Below, one piece after another: positions 8,352-15,545 of a DNA stretch of 64,000 nucleotides (its first letter is position 1; each line of letters begins with the position of its first letter). Under the pieces are notes generated by a model, which did no database searches, was not told the origin of the DNA, and saw nothing but the letters and a program-made list of their open reading frames with translations. The DNA comes from Micromonospora profundi (GTDB lineage Bacteria > Actinomycetota > Actinomycetes > Mycobacteriales > Micromonosporaceae). The DNA lies in NCBI RefSeq assembly GCF_011927785.1, contig NZ_JAATJK010000001.1:1-64000 (forward strand), read 5' to 3'. The translations under genes were made by a program, and so were the position numbers.

Positions 8352-8414
8352 ATGATTCCTGGTTGTGGTGGTTCACTCAGCGTCGGAACGCGTACTCGCC
8401 GGGCTGGACCCTGA
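8352..8414 (+). other. Possible 20-codon upstream ORF overlapping the uvrD2 start
   Basis: ATG at 8352 is preceded by GGAGGAG (8340-8346) with ideal spacing. It opens a 20-codon frame that ends inside uvrD2, in another frame. The annotated uvrD2 GTG codons (8365, 8368) have no adjacent SD. It may be a translational leader, or the SD may simply be loaded for a non-canonical uvrD2 start. Confidence 0.25.
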
Positions 8415-10530
8415 GCAGCGCTCCGCGGTGACCGCGCCCGCCGGCCCGGTCTGCATCCTTGCCGGCGCCGGCACCGGCAAGACCCGGGCGATCACCTCCC
8501 GGATCGCCCACCGGGCACTCTCCGGTGAGATATCCCCCCGGCACGTGCTCGCGGTCACCTTCACCGCCCGTGCCGCCGCCGAGATGCGACACCGTCTCAC
8601 TCTGCTCGGGGCGCACGGTGTCCAGGCGCGGACCTTCCACGCGGCCGCGTTGCGGCAGGTGCGGTACTTCGCGCCCCGCCTGCTGTCCGGCCGGGCCATG
8701 CCCGAGCTGCTGGACAGCAAGGTGCGGCTGGTCACCCTCGCCGCGGCCCGGGTCGGCCTGCGCACCGACCGGGCCGCCGCGCGCGACCTGGCCGGCGAGA
8801 TCGAGTGGGCCAAGTCGTCGCTTGTCGAGCCGACGGACTACGTGGTGGCCGCCGCCCGGGCGTTGCGCGACACACCGCACGAGCCGGCGAAGGTCGCCGA
8901 CGTGTTCACCGCGTACGAGCAGCTCAAACGCTCGAACGGCGTGATCGACTTCGAGGACATGCTGCGTGCCGCGGTGTGGGGCATCGAGGAGCACCCGGAC
9001 GTCGGCGAGCAGATCCGCACCCAGTACCGGCACTTCGTGGTCGACGAGTACCAGGACGTCAACCCACTCCAGCAGCGGTTGCTGGACGCCTGGCTGGCCG
9101 GCCGCAACGACCTGACCGTGGTCGGCGACGCCAGCCAGACGATCTACTCGTTCACCGGGGCCACCTCGGCGTACCTGGTCGACTTCCCCCGCCGGCACCG
9201 CAACGCCACGGTGGTCCGGCTGGTCCGCGACTACCGCTCCACCCCGCAGGTGGTCGGGCTGGCCAACGCGGTGATCTCCCAGGCCCGGGGCACCGAGGCG
9301 CGGTTGCGGCTGGAGCTGAGCGGGCAGCGCCCACCCGGCCCCGAGCCGGACCTGCGGATCTTCACCGACGAGCCGGCCGAGGCCAACGCGGTGGCAGCCC
9401 GCTGCCGAGCCCTGATCGACGCGGGCACGCCGGCGAAGGAGATCGCCGTGCTGTTCCGGATCAACGCGCAGTCCGAGGCGTACGAGAAGGCGCTCACCGA
9501 GGCCGCGGTGCCGTACGTGGTGCAGGGCGCCGAGCGGTTCTTCGAGCGGACCGAGGTCCGCCAGGCGATGGTCGCGCTGCGTGCCGCCACCCGCTCGATC
9601 CCGGGGGAGACCCCACTGCCGGCAGCCGTCGTCGAGGCGCTCACCGCTGTCGGCTGGGCTCCGGACGCACCCCCGGCCGGCGGCGCCGCCCGTGAGCGCT
9701 GGGAGGCCCTGGCCGCGCTGGTCCAGCTCGCCGAGGAGTACGCGGCCACGCCCGAACTCGTGCCGATCGGCGAGGCGGCGTCGGTGGAACGCCCTGTCAC
9801 ACTCACCGACTTCACCGAGGAACTGGCCCGCCGGGCCGCCCAGCAGCACGTACCGACCGTGGACGGGGTCACCCTCGCCTCCCTGCACTCGGCCAAGGGC
9901 CTGGAGTGGGACGCCGTCTTCCTTGTCGGCCTCGCCGAGGGCACGCTTCCCACCATGTACGCCAAGACCGTCGAGCAGGTCGAGGAGGAACGGCGACTGC
10001 TCTACGTCGGGATCACCCGGGCGCGGGAGTGGCTCTGGCTGTCGTACGCCGCCGCCCGTTCGCCCGGAGGCCGGGCCCGGCGGCCGTCGCGTTTCCTGCC
10101 CCAACTCGACCGCTCCGGCGGCACCGAGCGGGCAGCTCCCGGCACCGGCCCGGCCCGCCGCACCGAGCGCCGCCGGACGCAGATCATGTCCTGCCGGATC
10201 TGCGGCGCCACTCTGCTCGCCGGCCCGGACCGCAAGCTGGGTCGCTGCCCCACCTGCCCGTCCGACATCGACGACGAGCTGCACGAACGGCTACGCGAGT
10301 GGCGGCAGCGGGTGGCCGGCACGCAGAAGGTCCCGGCGTACGTGGTCTTCACCGACGCCACCCTCACCGCGCTGGCCGAGCGACGCCCCGGCCGTGCCGA
10401 GGAGCTGATCGCCATCGCGGGCATCGGCCCTCGCAAATTGGGCCTGTACGGCGAGTCGGTGCTGGCGCTGGTGGGGGGCGCGAGTGTGGACGATGTCTGC
10501 CCGGAGAAAACTTTCGAAATCTCGTCGTAA
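8365..10530 (+). CDS. uvrD2: ATP-dependent DNA helicase UvrD2
   Basis: A 721-residue superfamily 1A (UvrD/Rep) helicase that unwinds DNA 3'-5'. Walker A AGAGTGKT is at residues 33-40; the DEXQ-type motif is VDEYQDVNPLQ; motif V/VI regions are ASLHSAKGLEWDAVF and ERRLLYVGITRARE. Near the C-terminus a tetracysteine cluster (CRICG and CPTCP) precedes an HRDC domain (last ~75 residues). This HTH-free helicase + C4 + HRDC order is diagnostic of mycobacterial UvrD2 (Rv3198c). Start is uncertain: two tandem GTG codons without SD. It is divergent from mrx1 and followed by the whiB7 leader. Confidence 0.92.
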   Translation: MVVHSASERVLAGLDPEQRSAVTAPAGPVCILAGAGTGKTRAITSRIAHRALSGEISPRHVLAVTFTARAAAEMRHRLTLLGAHGVQARTFHAAALRQVRYFAPRLLSGRAMPELLDSKVRLVTLAAARVGLRTDRAAARDLAGEIEWAKSSLVEPTDYVVAAARALRDTPHEPAKVADVFTAYEQLKRSNGVIDFEDMLRAAVWGIEEHPDVGEQIRTQYRHFVVDEYQDVNPLQQRLLDAWLAGRNDLTVVGDASQTIYSFTGATSAYLVDFPRRHRNATVVRLVRDYRSTPQVVGLANAVISQARGTEARLRLELSGQRPPGPEPDLRIFTDEPAEANAVAARCRALIDAGTPAKEIAVLFRINAQSEAYEKALTEAAVPYVVQGAERFFERTEVRQAMVALRAATRSIPGETPLPAAVVEALTAVGWAPDAPPAGGAARERWEALAALVQLAEEYAATPELVPIGEAASVERPVTLTDFTEELARRAAQQHVPTVDGVTLASLHSAKGLEWDAVFLVGLAEGTLPTMYAKTVEQVEEERRLLYVGITRAREWLWLSYAAARSPGGRARRPSRFLPQLDRSGGTERAAPGTGPARRTERRRTQIMSCRICGATLLAGPDRKLGRCPTCPSDIDDELHERLREWRQRVAGTQKVPAYVVFTDATLTALAERRPGRAEELIAIAGIGPRKLGLYGESVLALVGGASVDDVCPEKTFEISS

Positions 10531-10566
10531 ATTCGTTTGCCCTCGCCCTGTGGCGAGGAATAGCCT
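10528..10566 (+). promoter_or_regulatory. whiB7 promoter with WhiB7-type AT-rich element
   Basis: TTGCCC (10537-10542), an 18-nt spacer and TAGCCT (10561-10566) form a sigma-A type promoter. TAAATT (10528-10533) lies exactly 3 bp upstream of the -35, the arrangement known for WhiB7-SigA autoactivated promoters in mycobacteria. The transcription start would be near 10573, giving a leader of about 460 nt before whiB7. The spacer contains a 7-bp inverted repeat (10541-10547/10552-10558). Confidence 0.7.
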
Positions 10567-10651
10567 CAGGACACACCACGCGAGCGGCGCCATTCCGGCT
10601 GCTCACCGGGGTTGGTCCAGTCGATCGAGGAACGTGAGGGAGGTGGCCACC

Positions 10652-10903
10652 GTGGAGATCTTCACCTATGAGCGTCCGACGGCGATGCCGTCTGTCCACG
10701 CTCCGCTGTCGGCTGTCTGGGTGGCCCTCCCGGCCACGCGACCGTCGGTTCCGCAGGTGCACCAGGTTCAGGTCGAACTGAACCTGACCGTTGCACCGGC
10801 CACCGGAATCGAGGGGACCAGTGGCATCACGGGCATGGGCATCCAGGGCGCCAAGAAGCGCACGGATCTCCGCGGCGTTCCACCTCGAGGCAGACCGGTC
10901 TGA
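10652..10903 (+). CDS. whiB7 upstream (leader) ORF, 83 aa
   Basis: GTG at 10652 with GAGGGAGG 8 nt upstream opens an 83-codon frame ending at TGA 10901-10903, about 130 nt before whiB7. It lies between the whiB7 promoter and the attenuator. It does not resemble a known enzyme; its sequence (for example TYERPTAMPSVHAPLSAVW) is Pro/Val/Ala/Thr-rich. In mycobacteria and Streptomyces a translated ORF in the whiB7 leader senses ribosome inhibition: stalled or poor translation lets transcription pass the terminator. The stop codon falls in the loop of the predicted antiterminator here, which is the position expected for such coupling. The peptide itself may have no function. Confidence 0.7.
   Translation: MEIFTYERPTAMPSVHAPLSAVWVALPATRPSVPQVHQVQVELNLTVAPATGIEGTSGITGMGIQGAKKRTDLRGVPPRGRPV
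10756..10797 (+). other. Stable hairpin inside the whiB7 leader ORF
   Basis: CAGGTTCAG (10763-10771) pairs perfectly with CTGAACCTG (10778-10786), extended by GGTGCA (10756-10761) with TGCACC (10792-10797). It lies within the leader ORF and could be a pause or anti-antiterminator structure. Confidence 0.5.
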
Positions 10904-10936
10904 CCATCAGACACCGGCTCACCTCGAGGCCGCGGA
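10869..10936 (+). promoter_or_regulatory. Predicted whiB7 antiterminator
   Basis: CCTCGAGG at 10883-10890 can pair with the same self-complementary octamer at 10922-10929, and TCCGCGG (10869-10875) with CCGCGGA (10930-10936), giving a nested 15-bp antiterminator. It uses the 5' arm of the downstream terminator, so the two structures exclude each other. The 5' strand is the last part of the leader ORF, so a ribosome that finishes translation would mask it. Confidence 0.6.
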
Positions 10937-10969
10937 ACCCGCTTACCGGGATCCGCGGCCTAGTTTTTT
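10927..10969 (+). terminator. whiB7 attenuator (intrinsic terminator)
   Basis: A 10-bp perfect GC stem (10927-10936 with 10952-10961), with an inner CCC/GGG pairing, is followed by six T (10964-10969). This is the only terminator in the window with a real U tract, and it stands 64 nt before the whiB7 start codon, inside the leader, as expected for an attenuator. Confidence 0.8.
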
Positions 10970-11032
10970 GCCCCGCCGAAGTACGTCGGAATGCGATCCA
11001 CGAGATCGAAGTGAGAGAGAGGTGACCGGGCG

Positions 11033-11398
11033 ATGAGTCTGGCGTTGGCCCCCGTCGACATGAGCGTCGACATGGAGGCGAACCTGCCCTGCCGGAAGTT
11101 CGACCCCGACCTGTGGTTCTCCGACTCGCCCGCCGAGCTCGAGCTGGCCAAGTCGCTCTGCGGGGACTGCCCGCTGCGCGTCGAGTGCCTCGCCGGGGCG
11201 GTCGAGCGAGCGGAGCCGTGGGGCGTCTGGGGCGGCGAGATCTTCGAGCGTGGCGCGGTCGTCCCGCGCAAGCGGCCCCGTGGCCGTCCGCGTAAGGAGG
11301 ACGTCGCTCGTGACGCCGCACTGCGGGTCGAGGCCGAGGCGCGCTTGGAGGCCAGTGGGCTGTCCGAGGCGCGTGGCGCGGTCCGGCTGGCAGCCTGA
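11033..11398 (+). CDS. whiB7: WhiB7 transcription factor
   Basis: A 121-residue WhiB protein. Fe-S cysteines are Cys20, Cys43, Cys46 and Cys52; the turn GVWGG is at 64-68; and an AT-hook RPRGRPRK at 81-88 is diagnostic for WhiB7. WhiB7 binds SigA domain 4 and an AT-rich element to switch on intrinsic resistance genes (efflux, rRNA methylation and the like) under translation stress. GAGAGAGG lies 6 nt before the ATG. Location between uvrD2 and the ABC1 kinase is the same as for Rv3197A in M. tuberculosis. The long C-terminal tail after the AT-hook (~33 residues, Ala/Glu/Arg-rich) is longer than in mycobacteria. Confidence 0.93.
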   Translation: MSLALAPVDMSVDMEANLPCRKFDPDLWFSDSPAELELAKSLCGDCPLRVECLAGAVERAEPWGVWGGEIFERGAVVPRKRPRGRPRKEDVARDAALRVEAEARLEASGLSEARGAVRLAA

Positions 11399-11457
11399 CA
11401 ACTTCCCGAATCCGTACCAACTACGCCGGTGCCACACCGGCAGTTAGAGAGACGACG

Positions 11458-11637
11458 ATGTTGAACGTTCCGAATGGAGCCTTTGAGATGCAACTACTCC
11501 ACGAAGCGTTGTCCCGGGCTCGAATGCGCCGGCCTCAGGCCGGTCGTACCACCACGAGCACTGAGGCAACCCGTTCCGCCCGTACCGTCGCCATGAACAG
11601 CCGCAACCGTTCGGCACGCGACCTGGGCGTTCTCTAG
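11458..11637 (+). CDS. Small basic protein of unknown function, 59 aa
   Basis: A 59-residue reading frame 59 nt after whiB7 on the same strand, ending at TAG 11635-11637 just before a strong terminator. Two starts are possible: ATG 11458 (GAGAG upstream) or ATG 11488 (GGAG 8 nt upstream), the latter giving MQLLHEALSRARMRRPQAGR. The product is rich in Arg, Ser and Thr with no cysteine. Its spacing and shared terminator suggest co-transcription with whiB7. I do not recognise the family; I have a weak memory of similar short proteins with LLHEALSRAR in actinomycetes. Confidence 0.6.
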   Translation: MLNVPNGAFEMQLLHEALSRARMRRPQAGRTTTSTEATRSARTVAMNSRNRSARDLGVL

Positions 11638-11652
11638 TACCACCCCATGCGG

Positions 11653-11682
11653 AAGGGCGGGTGCCGGCCGGCACCCGCCCTT
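11653..11682. terminator. Bidirectional terminator after the whiB7 unit
   Basis: A perfect 30-bp palindrome (15-bp arms) lies between the convergent small gene and ABC1 kinase gene. Confidence 0.8.
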
Positions 11683-11690
11683 CGTGACGT

Positions 11691-13037
11691 TCAGGCCACG
11701 GGGGCGAAGCCGGGCAGCCAGCGCTCCAGGATGCCCCGGTACGGGGCCTTCGCCTCCAACTGGCACAGCACGCCGATCGACCCGAGCGTCACCCGGTGGA
11801 TGAGCAGGTACGACGGCGGCAGGTTGAGCTGGCGACTCAACTGGTACGTGGGGGAGCGGGGGCTGGCCAGTCGCGCCGCCTCGGCCCGCAGCCAGGCCCT
11901 GGTGAACCGGAACCCGTCGGCCGCGATGGGCTCCAGCATCGGACGGAGGAAGTCGAGGACCCCCTCGGCGTCGATCTCGTCGTCGGCCCCGATGAACCCC
12001 TCGGACCGGAGCCCTTCGACCACCCCGTCGGCGTCGCCGCGTAGCGCCCGCCCGGCGATGCGACCGATCGGCTCCGGTGTTCCCTCCGGCATCCGGGCCA
12101 CCGCACCGAAGTCGATCACGCCGAGGCGGCCGTCGGGTAGCAGTCGGAAGTTGCCCGGGTGCGGGTCGGCATGCAGCAGACCCGCCCGCTGCGGCGCGGA
12201 GAGGTGCAGCGTGGCCATCAGCCGGCCGGCCTCGTCCCGCTGCTCCTCGGAGCCCTCCCGGATGATGTCGGCAAGCGGGGTGCCGGTAACCCATTCGGTG
12301 ACAAGCACCCGGGGCGCCCCGGAGATCACCTCCGGGATGAAGATCTCCGGGTCGTCGGCGTACGCGGCGGCGAAGGCGCGCTGCGACTCGGCCTCCAGCT
12401 CGTAGTCCAGCTCCTCGGTGATCCGTTCGCGCAACTCGACAAGGAGCGGCTTGATGTCGAGGCCGGGCTGGATGGCCCGGAACATGCCGCCCAGACGGGA
12501 GAGCTGCTTGAGGTCGGCGAGCAGCGCGTCACCCGCCCCCGGATATTGGATCTTGACGGCCACGTCGCGGCTGTTCGGCTCGCCCGACGGGTCGAGCCCC
12601 GGCTCGCGCCACCGCGCCCGGTGCACCTGGCCGATGCTTGCCGCCGCGGCCGGAGTGTCGTTGAACTCGACGAACCGATCGCGCCAGTCCGGGCCGAGCT
12701 GCTCGGCAAGCACCTTGTGCACGCTCGCGGCCGGCAGCGGCGGCGCCGCCTCCTGGAGCTTGGTGAGCGCCTGCCGGTAGGGCGCGGCGATCTCTTCGGG
12801 CAGCGCCGCCTCGAAGACCGAGAGCGCCTGGCCGAACTTCATCGCACCGCCCTTGAGCTGGCCCAACACGCTGAACAGCTGCTCGGCGGTGCGCTGCTGG
12901 ATCTCTGCGGAGATCACGTCGGAGGCGATCCCGGTGACGCGCTTTCCCATGCCGAGGACGGTCCGGCCGGCGAAGCCGAGCGGCAGGGCGGCGAGCTTGG
13001 CGGTCCGGGACACGGCCCGGCGCGGGATGTCGGTCAC
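11691..13037 (-). CDS. ABC1/UbiB family atypical protein kinase
   Basis: A 448-residue ABC1 (ADCK/UbiB) kinase-like protein. The KxGQ signature is QLKGGAMKFGQALS (~residues 45-58); the ATPase part follows with AVKIQYPG, the HRD-like LLHADPHPGN, and VIDFGAV. UbiB-type proteins support isoprenoid quinone biosynthesis or lipid homeostasis by an ATPase mechanism. M. tuberculosis Rv3197, next to whiB7, is the counterpart; there it has been linked to antibiotic resistance. GTG start at 13035-13037 overlaps the ThiF-like stop by 4 bp (GTGA), so the two are co-translated. Longer frames upstream run through the ThiF-like gene and are not used. Confidence 0.9.
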   Translation of the reverse strand: MTDIPRRAVSRTAKLAALPLGFAGRTVLGMGKRVTGIASDVISAEIQQRTAEQLFSVLGQLKGGAMKFGQALSVFEAALPEEIAAPYRQALTKLQEAAPPLPAASVHKVLAEQLGPDWRDRFVEFNDTPAAAASIGQVHRARWREPGLDPSGEPNSRDVAVKIQYPGAGDALLADLKQLSRLGGMFRAIQPGLDIKPLLVELRERITEELDYELEAESQRAFAAAYADDPEIFIPEVISGAPRVLVTEWVTGTPLADIIREGSEEQRDEAGRLMATLHLSAPQRAGLLHADPHPGNFRLLPDGRLGVIDFGAVARMPEGTPEPIGRIAGRALRGDADGVVEGLRSEGFIGADDEIDAEGVLDFLRPMLEPIAADGFRFTRAWLRAEAARLASPRSPTYQLSRQLNLPPSYLLIHRVTLGSIGVLCQLEAKAPYRGILERWLPGFAPVA

Positions 13038-14146
13038 CCGGTCATTGTTACCGACCGGAGGGCTCCGCTGCTGCTCTGCGGCCGGGCTGGTGCCGACACC
13101 CGGCTCCGCGAGCACCCGCACGCCGGGTGTGGCGGCCAGCTGCGGCGGCGAAAGCGACACGAGTCGGTGATCTCCATGGCGCCGCCCAACGTCTCCGGGC
13201 TGCCGCCGTCGAGATGCGCCAGAGCCTCGGTCAACGCGTACCCGATGGCCGTGAGCAGGGTGCCGGTCGTGCCGGCGGCGACCGGCTCGGCCGCGGCGAG
13301 CTGGGCGGCGAGTCGCGGCCACGCCGGGTCACGATCGGTCCGGTGCAGCTCGATGCAGTGCAGGCAGGGCCCGGCGGGCGGGCGGACCAGGGGACCGATG
13401 ACCGGTACGCCCTCGCGGACGGTGACAAGCAGATGCGGCTGACGGCGCTGGGCGAGGCCGGCGGCGAGGAGCGCTGGCGGACGGTCCGTGCCGAGCTGGA
13501 TCACCAGGTCCGCCCGCGGGCTCCGGAGCGGATGGGTGCCGGTGCCCGGGGCGACGCGGTCGATGGCGGCCCGCACCGCCCGGGCCAGCGGGGCACCCAT
13601 GTCGGTCGCCGGGATGCCGGTGCCGACCAGGTCGATCGGGCGGACCGGGCCGGTGAGGTCCGGGATCACCTGCCCGACGCCGGACTGGGCCAGCGCGATC
13701 GCGAGCGGCCCGCCGAGCGCCCCTGCCCCGGTGAGCAGCACCCGGGCCGCTCGCCGTCGCCGCAGGATCTGCGCGGGAGTTCCGGGCAGTCGGGCCGCGA
13801 CCAGGGCCAACGCCCCGGCTTCGGCGGCGAGCCGGGCACGGGCCGGCCCGGCGAGGTCGCGGGGGAGCAGGCTGTGCGCGGGCACCAGGAGGCCCGCCGC
13901 GCGCAGGGCGTCGAGCAGGGTACGGGCGTCGTCGGCGGTGACCCGGGCCGCGCTCGCCTGGGTGAGCACGGCGCGTTCGCTGCGGGTGCCGTCAAGGAGA
14001 TCGAGCAGGTGGGCGGCGCGTGGGTTGGCAAGCTCCAGCAGCACGGCGAGGCCGGGGCCGATGCCGAGTTGCAGCGTGTGCCTGTCCCGCCAGAGGCGGC
14101 TGAGGCCGGGGAGCAGCATCGGGCGGGGCAGTGCGGTACGACTCAT
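13034..14146 (-). CDS. ThiF/HesA-family adenylyltransferase-like protein
   Basis: A 370-residue protein with an N-terminal winged-helix-like region (residues 1-125, HTLQLGIGPGLAVLLELANP) and a C-terminal ThiF/MoeB Rossmann domain. The nucleotide loop is LLTGAGALGGPLA (~138-150), and a family-typical CLHCIELHRTDRDPAWP occurs near residue 290. Catalytic Arg/Lys of true E1-like adenylases are hard to place, and the zinc CxxC pairs are not visible apart from CLHC, so activity is unproven. It corresponds in position to Rv3196, upstream of and overlapping the ABC1 gene. ATG start at 14144-14146. The DnaA-box cluster lies 41 bp upstream of this start. Confidence 0.7.
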   Translation of the reverse strand: MSRTALPRPMLLPGLSRLWRDRHTLQLGIGPGLAVLLELANPRAAHLLDLLDGTRSERAVLTQASAARVTADDARTLLDALRAAGLLVPAHSLLPRDLAGPARARLAAEAGALALVAARLPGTPAQILRRRRAARVLLTGAGALGGPLAIALAQSGVGQVIPDLTGPVRPIDLVGTGIPATDMGAPLARAVRAAIDRVAPGTGTHPLRSPRADLVIQLGTDRPPALLAAGLAQRRQPHLLVTVREGVPVIGPLVRPPAGPCLHCIELHRTDRDPAWPRLAAQLAAAEPVAAGTTGTLLTAIGYALTEALAHLDGGSPETLGGAMEITDSCRFRRRSWPPHPACGCSRSRVSAPARPQSSSGALRSVTMTG

Positions 14147-14186
14147 GATGACGAATCGTGACCGAGCCCCTGCGCAGGGTCGATCG

Positions 14187-14248
14187 TTATCCACAGATGA
14201 CCGGAGCTGTATCCAGCGCTGTCCACAGGATTTGCCGGGTTATCCACA
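14187..14248. promoter_or_regulatory. Cluster of three DnaA boxes
   Basis: TTATCCACA at 14187-14195 and 14240-14248 are exact matches to the classical DnaA box, and CTGTCCACA at 14219-14227 matches 8 of 9 of the actinobacterial form TTGTCCACA. All three have the same orientation and are spaced by 32 and 21 bp, close to 3 and 2 helical turns. A weaker 6/9 match lies at 14209-14217. The cluster is in the promoter region of the ThiF-like/ABC1 operon. No dnaA, dnaN, gyrB or rpmH is in the window, so this is not evidently oriC. Confidence 0.65.
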
Positions 14249-14352
14249 ACTCGCCGGTAACCGTGTCAGTCACCCGACAGGGAGACCCGCCGGACCGGCA
14301 ACGGGGGGCGGGGTGACCGCTCGGCCACCCCGCCCCCCATTGACCCGTACGG

Positions 14353-14520
14353 TCAGACCTTCGCCTTGCCCAGGATGCGGTTCACTGTTGTGCCGCATAC
14401 CGGACATTTGCCCTTGGCCATGTTCATGCCGGTCTTCGAGACCTCCACGTGCCCCTCGAAGTCCCGCTTCTCCTTGCACTTCACGCAGTAACCGTTGTAA
14501 TTCTGGGCCTGGTCGGCCAC
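14353..14520 (-). CDS. DUF5679-like small zinc-ribbon protein, 55 aa
   Basis: A 55-residue protein read from GTG 14518-14520, with GAGGAGGGG 4 nt upstream. It has two CxxC pairs (YCVKCKEKRDF and KCPVCGTTVNRILGK), forming a treble-clef or zinc ribbon. The sequence matches the DUF5679 type (small actinobacterial protein, roughly GYCVKCK...M..GKCPVCGTK..RI.GK). These occur near nucleic-acid metabolism genes, but function is unknown. Lies upstream of, and in the same direction as, the ThiF-like gene, 206 bp away; the DnaA boxes are in between. Confidence 0.85.
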   Translation of the reverse strand: MADQAQNYNGYCVKCKEKRDFEGHVEVSKTGMNMAKGKCPVCGTTVNRILGKAKV

Positions 14521-15011
14521 GGTGCCCCTCCTCGTCTCGTCCGCCGGTCGATGCCGTCCCGGCGGGTGCCCCGGCGGCGGGCCACGCGGGGCGGCCGGCG
14601 CTGGGTCTCATTCCGCAGCCACCCTCGTGACCGCTGGTCCGCGGACCCTACCCAGGTCTGGGCGGTTCCATGTCAGCTGTGCATCGACCTGTGAGCAAGT
14701 CGACGTCGAGAGTGTGCATGGCGAATTAGGTCGGATAAGTCAGTTTGGCGGGGACACGCCGACGAACCGTCGCAGACACCCGTGCGAGTACCCCGAAGGT
14801 GATCATCTACGGTGGTGCGGGGCATGCGGCCGCCAGCGGTGTTCACCATGGGTGACGAGGCGGCTGGCGGCGGCCCAGCCAAGAAATTTTCGGGACGCCG
14901 AGCGACCAATCATCACTTTCTGGGCGCGTGTCGGGTGGTTGACCCTTGCGGACCCCTGGTCAGTACGCATTAGCTTTCCTTCGTGACACGTAGCCGAGGC
15001 TGCGCGGGCCA
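14521..15011. other. Intergenic region between DUF5679 and the YgjP-like gene
   Basis: About 490 nt without a gene I can support. A possible promoter for the rightward gene is TTGACC (14939-14944) with TACGCA (14964-14969, 19-nt spacer). A 41-codon ATG frame (14848-14973) with no SD crosses this promoter and is not called. AT content is higher than average around 14720-14760 and 14880-14920. Confidence 0.4.
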
Positions 15012-15545
15012 GTGATGGCGGGGACGCGTAAGCCGGTCGTCGAGGTGCGGCGCAGCCAGCGCCGGCGACGCACGGTGTCCGCGTACCGGGACGGTGAGCG
15101 GGTCGTCGTCCTCATCCCGGACCAGTTCTCCCGGGCCGAGGAGAGCGAGTGGGTCGACCGGATGCTCGCCCGGCTCGCGGCACGCGAGGGTCGACTTGCC
15201 CGCTCCGACGCCGAACTGGTGGCCCGGGCCAACCGTCTGATCGGTCTCTACCTCAGCGGGTACGGCGACAAGGCGGTGCCCCTCAGCGTCCGGTGGGTCA
15301 CCAACCAGAACGGCCGCTGGGGCTCCTGCACACCCGCCGATCGCAGCATCCGGATCTCCCACCGCGTGCAGGACATGCCCGAATGGGTGATCGACTACGT
15401 GCTGCTGCACGAGCTTGCCCACCTCATCGTGCCCAGCCACAACGCCCGCTTCTGGGCGCTTGTCGGCCGCTACCCCAAGGCCGAACGAGCCCGCGGCTAC
15501 CTCGAAGGCGTAGCCGCCGCCTCCTGCGCCCCGGTCCCCACCTGA
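15012..15545 (+). CDS. YgjP-like (DUF45, M48-type) metallopeptidase
   Basis: A 177-residue YgjP/DUF45 family metallopeptidase. The zinc motif HELAHL lies around residue 136-141 (YVLLHELAHLIVPSHNARFW), with the third ligand expected in the following helix (H147 in PSHNARFW). The family-typical RWVTNQNGRWGSC precedes it. GTG at 15012 and ATG at 15015 are both possible starts; neither has a good SD. Substrates are unknown; family members in gut bacteria are linked to restriction systems, but here it stands alone. Confidence 0.85.
   Translation: MMAGTRKPVVEVRRSQRRRRTVSAYRDGERVVVLIPDQFSRAEESEWVDRMLARLAAREGRLARSDAELVARANRLIGLYLSGYGDKAVPLSVRWVTNQNGRWGSCTPADRSIRISHRVQDMPEWVIDYVLLHELAHLIVPSHNARFWALVGRYPKAERARGYLEGVAAASCAPVPT

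Noticed and set aside
8377..10284. A 635-codon frame antisense to uvrD2
   Set aside because: Shadow of the helicase gene; no domain and no start signal.
14187..14248. Replication origin
   Set aside because: Only three boxes, no AT-rich unwinding element and none of the usual dnaA/dnaN/rpmH neighbours, so it is reported as a DnaA-box cluster and not as oriC.
14848..14973. 41-codon ATG frame before the YgjP-like gene
   Set aside because: No SD, crosses a likely promoter, no recognised family. Noted only in the intergenic entry.
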